Source: Seison nebaliae
Lineage: Eukaryota > Rotifera > Pararotatoria > Seisonacea > Seisonidae
Assembly: GCA_023231475.1 (NCBI GenBank)
Contig: JALJEE010001389.1
Span: 1-64,000, forward strand
Direction: 5' to 3'
DNA length: 64,000 nucleotides
The notes beneath the pieces are model-generated. The model was not told the origin of the DNA, did not search any database, and saw nothing but the letters and a program-made list of their open reading frames with translations. Position numbers and translations under genes: made by a program. Below, piece after piece: positions 12,101 through 22,400 of this stretch. Position 1 is the first letter of the stretch. Each line of letters opens with the position of its first letter.

Positions 12101-14012
12101 AATTTGACGGTTGTTGGTGTTACACCACTGACAGTGGATGGTGAAGATGATGGTGTGAAAGTTCCATATGAAATCGAAGTCGTCGTACATTCATATGAGA
12201 AATTCAAACAATTTTGGTTGCAGAAATTCAACGTAATTCTTTCCGAATATCAAACTGAAGAGACTGATGAAATTTATGATTGTACATCGAACGTTTCACA
12301 ATTTTCACTTTTTTCTCTTCTTTCATTTTTCTTTGTAAAGGACTTTGATTGTTATTTGATCGATACGAATGGATATGTTGTTGTTTCGGAGAATGATGAT
12401 AATGTTAAAATTTTATGGATATGATTAACATCGTTAATTTTCCTAATAGATTGGAATGTCATTCGAAAAGATCAATTATAATGCATTCGCTGCCATTTAT
12501 CACGATATCCGTGATGGTTATCGTTCATTCAATGGATATGCAACATTGGATTATCAAGGAGTATGTTTGAACGAAATTAGAAAAGCTGCCAGTGCTGCAT
12601 CCACTCAAATTACTTGGGTTCAATTCTCAATTATTTCACAAGAAATTTTTATTAATTTTATTCTAAAAAATTCTAGTTCGTTCAAACATTATTCCAATAC
12701 ATTTTGATATCTTCCTATAATTTTATACGGTTCTTATTCTCTTTTAAATAATTCGGAAAGTTAAATAATTTTCAATATCTCTTTTAGAATTGTTGCTGAT
12801 ACATTAACAACAACAGCAACGACAACTGTAGCTGATATATTAAGACAGACATGTTAGAGATTGAGTTGTATTGTGAGAGATGATTTAAGAATGTATTTGT
12901 AGCTAGAGAACAATATGGACCAACGTCTTATTTGGGACAATTGGCATATGCAAATATTAATCATTTGGAAGATGATGAGAGACGTTCCCCTCAAAAATAT
13001 CGGGTATTTCCCTGTGAACACACTTTCTGGCGATTCGGTTCACCAGAACATTTCTCCCATCTCGTCTATCATAAGAATTTCGGCGACGACGAACTTATCA
13101 ATACAAACAACGACAATGCTCGTGATGGTGCGATTGAAGAGATCGACATTGTCAATACGAACACATCATTAGAAATAGCTAATGAAACTAATATTTATAA
13201 TTATCCAAATGTCAATAACATTTCTTTGGATGGTGATAAATCGTCTCTTCCTTCCACTACCACCGAATCATCATTTTATGATTTAGCCATTCATAACGAG
13301 AGAAAGAAACGTGAACATCGTCGTCAAGAAAGAATGATTCGTAGTAATGTCAGATATGAGGATTATGATGACGGAATTCAAATAACCGACGATTTCGAAG
13401 AAACGACTGGAACGACAGGAGATAACTCGAAATATACTCGCGACGGATTGCTTAATGAAGATATGAAAACTGAAGAAGACGTGAATGAGGAAGAATTGAA
13501 GAAACTTTTCAATGAACGATATATTCATAATGAAACAAAACTTTTCTTTGCACACGGTTATGAGACATCATACGATTGCACTCTCAACGAGACGACTGCA
13601 TCACCTGGGTTAGAATTTAAAAGATGGAAAACTATTTCAATGTCTCTTCTTTTATTAGACATCTATTTCTTCAACCAATTCCTCATACCAATCTCTACAT
13701 GTTAGTCCTTCGCAATAAATCAGTATGCATCGATCCTATACGAGATCATTCAATTCCTCATCGAGTTCATTCCTTTTCATTTTCATCAGAACTAATGTGT
13801 CTTTAAAGGTTCTCAAGAAGGAAAGTCGTATTTGTAAGGATATTAAAACTCCAGTCTACCATCGAGTACCTAAACGACCACCAGTGAATGAATCACTGAT
13901 ATTCATGGAACCGAACCAATGTACGATATCTACCGCTCCTCACTTTACAGTGAATGTTTTATTATGTTTATTTAATCCATTTTTCATTTTCATCATTTAT
14001 TTCACAATGTAA
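6134..14012 (+). CDS. CACNA2D: voltage-gated calcium channel alpha2delta subunit
   Basis: Auxiliary subunit of high-voltage-activated calcium channels, extracellular and membrane-anchored. Exons I could place: 6134-7168, 7250-7327, 7388-7662, 7790-8127, 8181-8587, 8642-8843, 8889-8938, 9044-9121, 9576-9656, 9898-9981, about 10123 onward, 10539-10607, 10657-10737, 10792-10962, 11030-11131, 11199-11649, 11701-11788, then further exons to 14012. A probable signal peptide starts at Met59 (6308), so 6308 may be the true start. The VWA_N region (7388-8330) is followed by a VWA domain with an intact metal site DSSGS at 8315-8329. Family blocks follow in order: ITDGA, KWMACANHG, STLADVQEHV, GVVGTDVS, TNNGYLLFHPEL, DCYLIDTNGYVVVSE, and QPIPHTNLYMLV near the end. 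The last exon ends in a hydrophobic tail that suits a GPI anchor. Insertions: an Asn-rich stretch in exon 1, a 28-residue Thr run, and a long acidic insert at about 13090-13560. Family confidence is high; the exon list between 10,000 and 13,000 is partial. Confidence 0.93.
6308..6385 (+). other. probable signal peptide of alpha2delta
   Basis: From Met59 of the open frame the translation reads MEWSYVHLQF, then a hydrophobic core ITFLLVMC, then small residues ending SVSA. This is a classic secretory signal with a plausible cleavage after Ala. The 58 residues upstream are basic and charged, so translation may really begin here. Confidence 0.6.
7565..7648 (+). repeat. 28-codon threonine run inside alpha2delta
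   Basis: Mixed ACA, ACC, ACT and ACG codons encode 28 Thr in a row between the N-terminal segment ending CPFVNQS and the intron at 7663. A second short Thr/Pro stretch follows at the start of the next exon. The mixed codons argue for selection on the protein rather than recent slippage alone. Confidence 0.9.
9122..9575 (+). other. largest alpha2delta intron, rich in trinucleotide repeats
   Basis: This 454-base intron is several times longer than its neighbours. It is filled with GTC, GTT, CTT and CAT trinucleotide patches and starts with gtagga, one of only two donors in the window with a purine at +3. No open frame or RNA structure was recognised. Confidence 0.7.
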
Positions 14013-14019
14013 AATTGTA

Positions 14020-14052
14020 AATAAATCATTATTAAATTAAATTATCAATAAA
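14020..14052 (+). terminator. two AATAAA poly(A) signals of alpha2delta
   Basis: Canonical AATAAA hexamers lie at 14020-14025 and 14047-14052, just after the stop codon ending at 14012. They imply a very short 3' untranslated region. Confidence 0.65.
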
Positions 14053-14165
14053 AAATAAAAGGTTTTTTTTTCTTCAAGAAATCTTTTTATGGTCGAGAAT
14101 CAGAATATCTCCAATTCCATAATTATATACAAGATCGTAATATATATAATGAAATGAGTGTGCGT

Positions 14166-14196
<31 letters not shown>

Positions 14197-14452
14197 TGGT
14201 GAATGACAGAATAGATATTAATTATATACATAATTAAATTTGTTTATAATTATCTATCGATTCGGTTCATAAAACTGCGTGAGATTTTGTGGGAAAGATA
14301 AAATCTGATAGTTTTTTTTTCTTTTCTTGAAAAAGTGGTGGAATAAATCCTAAGAATGTTTAGGTAGGAGAATAATTAGATGTAAAAAGAAAATGAATAA
14401 TTCTATAAATAAAATATGAGAAGAAAAACGGAAATTCGAATTTGATGACATT
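14053..14452. other. convergent intergenic spacer with GT repeat
   Basis: A 400-base spacer between two gene tails. It holds a GT tract at about 14159-14197 and no reading frame. The poly(A) site of the minus-strand KSR gene should be here; I found no clean minus-strand AATAAA. Confidence 0.6.
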
Positions 14453-17400
14453 CTATGATTGTTGTATCGTTTCAATCGAATTCGTCTCACTCATACGAGA
14501 CTTATTGATCGATTGTTCTTGCAGTCGATCAAGTATATTAAGAATATCAACAAAGTTTGGTCGTTCGTCAGGATCCGAATTCCAACAACGGAACAACAGA
14601 CTACACAAATCATACGGTACATCAGTTGCACGACGGATGGGACATATCTGTCCGTTGCCCACACGATAAACGATGGATTCGGGAGCGGCCGTTATACCGT
14701 AAGGATAATCGACGTATAATAATTCGTATAATATCGTCCCGAAAGCAAAGACGTCGATGGATTGATTGAATAAATTATCGATATTCTCATCAATCTGATT
14801 GATAGATAATTGTTTAATGATTTCCGGAGCGAGATATGTGAGCCAACCGCGTTTTAAATGTATTGCCTTCCGTCTACTTAATCCATGATTATAACGTCGT
14901 TGATTTAATCGCATCATATGAGAGAGAGAGAATAGTCCATAATCAGTGATGAGAACTTTGTAATTCTGCACGAAAACATTCGAACTCTTCAAATTCTTAT
15001 GAGTTATTTGTTTGGAATGGAGATAAGCGAGAGCTTGGGAGATTTGTAATGCTATCTGTAACGAACGTACTGCCGTCAATTGTTCTTTATTAAGATGTAT
15101 CAATTTGTATAAAGTACTACCACGAGCTAATGATGTGACGATGGCGAGATTCGGATAATCGGTACATGCGCCATAGAAAAGAACGAGATTGAGATGACGA
15201 GTCGTTCTCAGTATGGCGATTTCATTCTGAAATAATTTCATTTGACGACTACTCTCATTCTCGTCAGATGATTCGGCTAATTTGAGACATTTGACTGCAA
15301 CTTCTCCATGCCATTTGGCTCGATAAACTGAACCGAAATGACCACGTCCAATTTCTTCTTTGAAATGAATGTCTTCATAAGGAATACTCCATTCAGACTG
15401 TTGAGATGTGAGTGAGGCAGTGCGAGAATATCGAAATATTTGACGATTAATATCGGCGATGCTAATCGAATCAACCGAACTATCAATTTGAGTTAATGTA
15501 CAAGTTTTGGATGATGTCTGTTTACGATTCATATAAGTTTGTCGTTTCTGTTCAGCTGATGTCAAATGATGATTTGACGGTTGAGAGAAATCATTCATTT
15601 TCAACGAAAACGATGATGTTAATGGTGAGGATAATGATAATTTCGTCATCATCGGTTGTAGTTGTGAGGAGGTGGAAGTGGATTGGTCCGATTGATGATT
15701 AATAGTTATTAAAGAGAGAGAAGTATTGGTATGAATGGAAGTTGGTGTTAAGGAACGATTCGGATAAAGATTAGGAGAAGTTTTATGAAGATTATCATTC
15801 GCATTTTGACCCACTAAACGTTCATATAACATTCCATCAGTCGTATTAATCACCACATATGGATCATCCGGATCAATACAAGATGGATATGACGTAATGT
15901 TGATGGTGATATCGGAGCAGACGGACGTATGTCTTGAAGAGAATTTACTGTTTTCACCTGATGATTTGATTCCCATCGATCGTCGCCATTTAGTTAAAAT
16001 TGATCGTGATTTGTTCAAGAGTGGCGATAATGAGGAAAAGTTGTTAGTAGTGGAAGAAAGACGAGAACCGGAGGCCGTTCGACGACTAATCTCATTGGTG
16101 ACTGTTGTGATCTCGGAATGAGAACTACGATGAATGGGGAAAACGGTGGGATCACTTACTTCATCCATCCATAAATCGGTAATCAAACAATTTCTGGGTG
16201 CTCTTTTACGACATTCTTTATGACAACGAATCTTACATAAACGACATTTGAGTCCATTAAAAAGAATTCGTTTCGTACAAATTTCACAATGTGGCATTTT
16301 AATCGTATTAACAAATTGATGATCACGTCCAATTATATTATTATCATCTTCATCCAACTGAATTTTTATCTCATTACCATTCGAATTAATTGCAAATGCA
16401 TTGTTGTTATTGTTATTATTATTATTTTTATGCTGATTATTATTATTATTATTCTGATGAATGTCATTAGAAGAATTAATTAAATTTCCTTCATTCTCAT
16501 AATTCATCAATGGTTGATAATTGTCAGGATGAATGATATTATTATTCGTCGTCGTCGTCGTCGTCGTTGTTTTATCATTAGCCGACGAAGAGAATGATAA
16601 TATATTATCAGGTTTCGATGATCCACCTTCACTTGGGAAATTATGTTGTGTTTTATGCTTATGAGATAAATTCGTCCCATTAGTCAATTTGTTTATTCGA
16701 TTCGTTTCGTCTCCATACATCGGGCAATTTTCTTCTGTATTTATTTTACCTTCATCCGTTGTGATGGAAACTTCATCACATTCCATTCCAATAACAGAAG
16801 TAGGTCGTTGGAAAAGCGAAAAATTATCAGAAACTTTCTTCCTTATTCGATTGTGAGGAATAGGATTGTTGTTGTGATGCCGCACTTTCTTCTTCTTCTT
16901 CTTATTCTTCATCTTATTCTCCATATGACTTGTCGTCATTTGATTAATGTCGGTTAACGACGTCGTCCCATTCGATATTCCGCCTGTTGACATTGTCATC
17001 ATATCGTCATTCGTTAACGTCGATGTTCCTAAAATGTTCGTTTGGTTGGAATTCTTTAATAATTTCTTCTTTTTCAAATAAATTTCTCCCTCATTCAAAT
17101 GGTCTGTGACGGTAGTCTTTTGTAAATTGCCATCGACTCCCGGCCTCAATACACAATTGCCGACGAATGTTACGGATTGGAGGATGTAGTCGAGAGAATC
17201 CTTTATCATATCGAACGATGTGGAGAAGTCATTAAGATAGTGATTCGTATCGTTGACATCAAGAAAACCACCGTCTTTCGATGAAGTGGGTGATGAGAAG
17301 ATCGAAGATGAATGAGAATTTCTGATGAATTGTCTCTCTCCGAACTTCGAATCGAACATCGTCGTTGACGGTGAATGAAGCAAATCAAAGAAATTCTCAT

Positions 17401-19423
17401 TCGTTTCAATGTTTGCATAAAAGAATTTCTTCTCCGCTAAAAGGAGACGATTAGATTTGAACGTATTCTCATCAGTTACCGCTCGAAGATGATGTGGAAG
17501 AACGGAGTAAAAGTAGCCGACGATATTCGTAACATTCCGCAATTTGTTCTCAAATATTCTCGTCTTCTCTTTCATATCATGATGATGTTGTACAGATTCG
17601 GTGGAGAGATAAGGTGATAGGTAAGATAATAAGGTTGTTGAAATATCAGATTGGAATGTTGGCAATTCCATATGGATCGATGAGGATGATGGTGAAGAAG
17701 ATGGTGGTGTGGATGTGGATGTAGAACACGAATGATTGGGAGATGTCGACATGATATATTGGATATTCATGTTAACTAATTTATCATATTCGTTATTTAC
17801 ATAAAACCAGATATATGGATAATTGCCACAATATCTGGTGATGGAATCGATAAAAACGAAAAGTGATGAATATTCTTCTAACAATTTCCTCACATTCACA
17901 TTTTCATTAATCAATCGACGATTCTCATTTAAGAGCAAATATTTCAACGAATAAAGAAGAACAGGAACCGGTTCAATGTCGTTGATAAGATCGTCGTCAT
18001 TCTCCTGGTCATTCAACTGAATCGAACGATGGAGGACAATGGAGAGATTGTAAAAGAATTGCCGACAATCCGAATTAGCTTTGATGAATGGGAATGAACG
18101 TGTATTATTACAGGATGATGGGTTACCATTCTTATTCACTCGGTTATGATCACTCCGATGATTGTTATTTCGGCGAATAATCGATTTTTGTAATTTTTTT
18201 AAATTTTTCATTTTCTTACAAAAACGTTTCATATTATTATCCATTTCACTCCTTCCTAACGACAATTCATTGAATGTGTTTATTGCAATAATTATTTCAT
18301 TCTCTATCAATAACTGATAAGCGACTAAGAAGGATAAAGTTCGATGAGCGAAAACTATGCGAAGAATTTCTGTTTTTGTTGCCATGATCTTTTGGAGTAG
18401 TGTTGCCAACGTCGTTGATTGGAGACATAATAAATAATCTAATGTCAATCCATAAGTGACGAGATATTTCTGAGAGGAAGCGTTCAATCCCACAAATTTC
18501 AGCCAGAGCATCGTAATAATTGAAACAATCTTTCCCAATTTCATATTCTCATCCATATTATTCGTCAATTGATCAGTTCGATCGATTGTTTGAATATTGA
18601 GTGGATTAGAACAAGTTTGTTCATGATCAATTAACAGATCGTCAATGGCATTCTCATTCAAGATCGTCGTCATCTCGATAAGATCGATATCGTATTTCTC
18701 ATCGTTATCATCAACATTCTCGTCGAAGGAAATCGTTTCATCGAATAACGAATTATTCAGCGTATCTCTCGTTTCATAGAATAAACTATACAGATTCTCA
18801 TCATTCAAATCGAATGACGAGGAATTATTCAGATTACTCAAATCCTTTCGATTGTTCGATGAGCGGATTGGCGTTTCGAATGACGATGGCTGTGAAGACG
18901 TAGTTGAGGATGTTGATAATTGTGATGTGATTTTATGTGCTGATGTAGGTGGTGGTGGTGTGGTTGATGATGGAAAGATTTTCGGTAGAGTTGAATGGGA
19001 ATTATGAGAGAATGAAAATGATTGAGATATGAGTGTTCGATAAATGTCCAACAACAGTATGAAATTAGCGAATTGTTTCAACACTTCATCTTCCTTACTT
19101 CTCATGAGTTGGAGTTGCTTATCGAAATAATGACGCCGTTCCGCCATTTCTACCATCGAATTATTTAACGAAGTGACGGAAGCTGATATCGATTTGGAAT
19201 GGTCATATTTGTTGCCATACTTTAGGATCTTACGAGACAAATGATTACTGAACGTCGTATAGAGAGGTTGCTTCGTTTTTTGATTATTGTTCGTCTGTGT
19301 TTGATCGAACATGTTAAGTAGTTGTTGTTGCATTGCAACGACATTGTCAACTTCATTTCTGATATCAATCAGATTTCGATCAATCGATTTCTTGATACGT
19401 TTCTTTAACGAGTTTAGTATCAT
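14453..19423 (-). CDS. ksr: kinase suppressor of Ras (KSR), Raf-family pseudokinase scaffold
   Basis: Intronless gene of 1,656 residues; KSR proteins are usually about 900-1,000. KSR scaffolds Raf, MEK and ERK at the membrane. In order: an N-terminal helical region and a SAM-like segment (about residues 300-350, with LTLDYLLCLQ) matching the CC-SAM/CA1 region; long Asn-, Ser- and His-rich disordered stretches; a cysteine-rich C1 zinc finger at about 1034-1080 (CEIC, CRLC, CHKEC, then a final Cys), encoded at 16185-16322; a Ser/Thr-rich linker; and a C-terminal kinase-like domain from about 1345 (IGRGHFGSVYRA). The ATP-binding Lys is present in VAVK (15290-15292, residue 1378). The catalytic loop reads HKNLKSSNV, so the usual Asp is Asn (14993-14995, residue 1477), and the metal motif is DYG instead of DFG. 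The ITHKNLKSSN/ITDYGLF pair and the C1 type favour KSR over Raf. The frame opens at 19423; no upstream exon is needed. Confidence 0.93.
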   Translation of the reverse strand: MILNSLKKRIKKSIDRNLIDIRNEVDNVVAMQQQLLNMFDQTQTNNNQKTKQPLYTTFSNHLSRKILKYGNKYDHSKSISASVTSLNNSMVEMAERRHYFDKQLQLMRSKEDEVLKQFANFILLLDIYRTLISQSFSFSHNSHSTLPKIFPSSTTPPPPTSAHKITSQLSTSSTTSSQPSSFETPIRSSNNRKDLSNLNNSSSFDLNDENLYSLFYETRDTLNNSLFDETISFDENVDDNDEKYDIDLIEMTTILNENAIDDLLIDHEQTCSNPLNIQTIDRTDQLTNNMDENMKLGKIVSIITMLWLKFVGLNASSQKYLVTYGLTLDYLLCLQSTTLATLLQKIMATKTEILRIVFAHRTLSFLVAYQLLIENEIIIAINTFNELSLGRSEMDNNMKRFCKKMKNLKKLQKSIIRRNNNHRSDHNRVNKNGNPSSCNNTRSFPFIKANSDCRQFFYNLSIVLHRSIQLNDQENDDDLINDIEPVPVLLYSLKYLLLNENRRLINENVNVRKLLEEYSSLFVFIDSITRYCGNYPYIWFYVNNEYDKLVNMNIQYIMSTSPNHSCSTSTSTPPSSSPSSSSIHMELPTFQSDISTTLLSYLSPYLSTESVQHHHDMKEKTRIFENKLRNVTNIVGYFYSVLPHHLRAVTDENTFKSNRLLLAEKKFFYANIETNENFFDLLHSPSTTMFDSKFGERQFIRNSHSSSIFSSPTSSKDGGFLDVNDTNHYLNDFSTSFDMIKDSLDYILQSVTFVGNCVLRPGVDGNLQKTTVTDHLNEGEIYLKKKKLLKNSNQTNILGTSTLTNDDMMTMSTGGISNGTTSLTDINQMTTSHMENKMKNKKKKKKVRHHNNNPIPHNRIRKKVSDNFSLFQRPTSVIGMECDEVSITTDEGKINTEENCPMYGDETNRINKLTNGTNLSHKHKTQHNFPSEGGSSKPDNILSFSSSANDKTTTTTTTTNNNIIHPDNYQPLMNYENEGNLINSSNDIHQNNNNNNQHKNNNNNNNNNAFAINSNGNEIKIQLDEDDNNIIGRDHQFVNTIKMPHCEICTKRILFNGLKCRLCKIRCHKECRKRAPRNCLITDLWMDEVSDPTVFPIHRSSHSEITTVTNEISRRTASGSRLSSTTNNFSSLSPLLNKSRSILTKWRRSMGIKSSGENSKFSSRHTSVCSDITINITSYPSCIDPDDPYVVINTTDGMLYERLVGQNANDNLHKTSPNLYPNRSLTPTSIHTNTSLSLITINHQSDQSTSTSSQLQPMMTKLSLSSPLTSSFSLKMNDFSQPSNHHLTSAEQKRQTYMNRKQTSSKTCTLTQIDSSVDSISIADINRQIFRYSRTASLTSQQSEWSIPYEDIHFKEEIGRGHFGSVYRAKWHGEVAVKCLKLAESSDENESSRQMKLFQNEIAILRTTRHLNLVLFYGACTDYPNLAIVTSLARGSTLYKLIHLNKEQLTAVRSLQIALQISQALAYLHSKQITHKNLKSSNVFVQNYKVLITDYGLFSLSHMMRLNQRRYNHGLSRRKAIHLKRGWLTYLAPEIIKQLSINQIDENIDNLFNQSIDVFAFGTILYELLYVDYPYGITAAPESIVYRVGNGQICPIRRATDVPYDLCSLLFRCWNSDPDERPNFVDILNILDRLQEQSINKSRMSETNSIETIQQS
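16185..16322 (-). other. C1 zinc-finger segment of KSR
   Basis: His and Cys spacing fits the C1 pattern: a leading His, C-x2-C, a gap, C-x2-C, x4-H-x2-C, x7-C. In KSR this atypical C1 domain binds lipid at the membrane instead of phorbol ester. Confidence 0.85.
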
Positions 19424-22400
19424 TCTATTATTGAAAGTTGTGGATGTGATTATTTCTCATAACTTTGTCATATTCGTGCATAGTGAAATAGATCTGATGG
19501 ATCGTCGTTTTGCAAATGGATAGAAATGTGGAACTAATAAGAAGAAAAAGGAAGAGAAAATGCACGAAATTATTCATGGAACATTCTCGGAAGGGAAATG
19601 ATGAAACTGAAGGAAATATCCGAATAATTGACAGGAAAATTAAAAAGAAAATATACTCATTAATGAAATTACTATTTCATCTGCTTCTTCTCCTTCCTAT
19701 ATTTATTTGTTCTTTTTGTTTTCCTCTTCCTCTCAATCCATAATAGCTTTCATCCACTTTCTCATTCACCTCGTCAACAAAACACTTAACAACACAAGAT
19801 CAGAATCAGTCGTGAATTGGAAGATACCTGTTAAAGAACAATTATTACGTCATCTGGTTATTCGTTGTCATTTCCGTCTCAATTCCTTAATAATCAATCA
19901 GAAATCATTATCTCAATTCTTCGATTTTCTTATAAACATTCTCTTGTTCCATTAAATAACTCATCCAATAATTTCCGTCATGAAATAATTACCTTTATTT
20001 ACATTCGTATCAAAATCTAATACAATTATATTATTCTCCTCCCGCCTCCCTCCTCCTGATAAGATATACATATCTACATCTTATTACATCTGAATTGCAC
20101 AGTGCACATACTTTACAGATGCCTACGTCCCACCATCATATCAGGATATATATGCATTCTTCTATTTACTTATCAATGTATTCTTATTATTATTATTATT
20201 AAGTCGCGAATCATCATCATCATCATCATCATTCTCGTTATCATAATAACAGTACAAGTAAAGATTGTTGGGGGTGGAAAGAATGAGAAGTTTTTTTTAA
20301 AACAAAAAAAAATAACATAAAATTAATAGTAATAACAATAACAAAAATATTAACATCGGAGTTTATGTATATTAATAGTTATGAATTATGATTCTATCTT
20401 GCTTATAATCGTCTTTCTTTTTTTCTTCGTCTTTTTACTCATTCTCTTCATTCATTCAGTCAGTTAATCATGTCTCCTCCAATGTAATTATTCATAATTC
20501 TCATTTTCTCACAGAAACGAACCATTACTACGTACAACACTATGTATGCAATATTTCTCATTCAATCAGTCTCATCATCATCACCATCACCATCATCATC
20601 ATCATAATTCTTCAGTTTCTTTCTCCTTTTATTTTTTTTCTTTGACTGTATTCCACTACTACTATTGCTATTACTATTACTATTACGAATGTGAAGGATG
20701 TGTGTGTGTGTTTGTGTGTGTGTGCACAATTAGTTGGCGAATGTGCATGTATGCCAATCAACAAAAACGGAATAATACTTAAGCGCACTATGATAGCAAT
20801 ATTAGAGAATATGGATCAATTATACACAATTGATTATATAACTTATTATTGGAAAATTTCAAATGTCGAACATTCCATTTCTCGTCGGTACGTATCAGCC
20901 ATCTTCTCTTTCATGTATATACATATACATTGTTCCTTCAATCTTAGGGAATTTCCATTAAAAAATGAAAGTGTCAGTTTATAGAAGCCGAAGTGGTTTC
21001 TTCCATGAAGGAAGGAACTATATAAAACTGCATGTCAGCAGAAGGATGATCATGTCAAACAGGGAATTCCTACTACAGATAAAACAGGGACCTCCTCGCA
21101 GTCTGGACATTTCCTGTTCCTTAACAATTCTCATAAACCATCTCAAGTCCATCGGTCATTAATTCAGTCTATTCCATTTCTTCATTTAACTGTCTTCCCT
21201 CCTATTAATATCATTTATACAATCCACCACATAAAAATTGAACGGAAAAAAGAACGGTCAAATCTCTAATTTAGTTTGACGCTAACAATAATAATATGAT
21301 TTGGCAACTATCGAAAAAAGAAAGTAGAATTCGTTCAATTGTCCAGCACAAATTGGAAATATGCACACTTTCGCTCTAGAGAGGTGTCATCCGTTTAATT
21401 TTAATGAACGAATCTTCTTACAAACCAATTCATCATGTGCCTTCAAATTTTCTTCGTCGGATCGGAAGTTCCTCAATCTTCTTTCATTTTATACCATAAC
21501 ATGACGTAATTTGAAATATCAATCCATCGTAGACATACAATTCTATATCTCATATATCTCCAATATGATTCATAACAAAATATCTTCCAAACTCTCTTAA
21601 TTCATTCGATTTCCTACGATGAATTCTTATTAAACTTAATCTGAAGATATTTTATCCGATATCCAACAATTGTTATTTCTAACAATTTGATTCTGTTCCA
21701 ACAAAAAATAACAAAAAGAAGAGTTTCAATGAGAGACATCTTCCTCCTTCGAAGAATGTAAGGCTTTCCAATTTTGAACTGTTATCTAGAATTTGAACAG
21801 CTCTTGAAGATTTGTTTGACGAAGGAAACTTATTTGTTTCTACATCTTATGCCATTGCTAATATTTCCCCCAGAACCTCTATTCCACTTTCACCGTTCTC
21901 TACTACTTCTCATTTCACTTTTGGTTAGTCTCATCCTTCATTTGTTCCACTATGGAATCGATTCCGATGGTGTTGATCCCCTTCTCCCCTTTCTCTCTCT
22001 TCCTCGATTTCTTTACAATTTTTAAGTACAAGATAAATAAAGGAGACGTGTATGGTGGGAGAAGGAATCGAAAAAGGCAAAAATAACTGGAGAAAATTGA
22101 AGATGGAATGAAGATGGAATGAAGAAATAATTTATTTAACTACGTGCTTCCATCATTCTGGTTGGAGATGTACGATATTCTTTCTGCCTCTACATCTTTG
22201 AGATAGTATATGTTGTGCTGGATGGAAGATATATGTATTAAGATGTACTACTCATATTTCTCCGTACAAAAAAAATTGTTGAAGAAGAAGTCGATTATAA
22301 AGAGTAGAAATGACGAATATTGAACACATCATTGATAGGTAAAGTAATACACATTAATAATCTCACAACTGACCAAGGAAGACGATGAAGTGTAGTCACG

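Noticed and set aside
13609-13623. A 15-base intron in alpha2delta
   Set aside because: The frame must change here and 15 bases would not change it. A 50-base intron (13609-13658) with a pyrimidine-rich 3' end restores the conserved QPIPHTNLYMLV block.
7169-13808. alpha2delta as a broken gene because the frame changes many times
   Set aside because: Every change can be explained by a short intron with GT and AG ends, and the conserved blocks are all present in order.
20546-20984. His-rich and Cys/Val-rich short ORFs
   Set aside because: They are translations of CAT and TG microsatellites in arbitrary frames.
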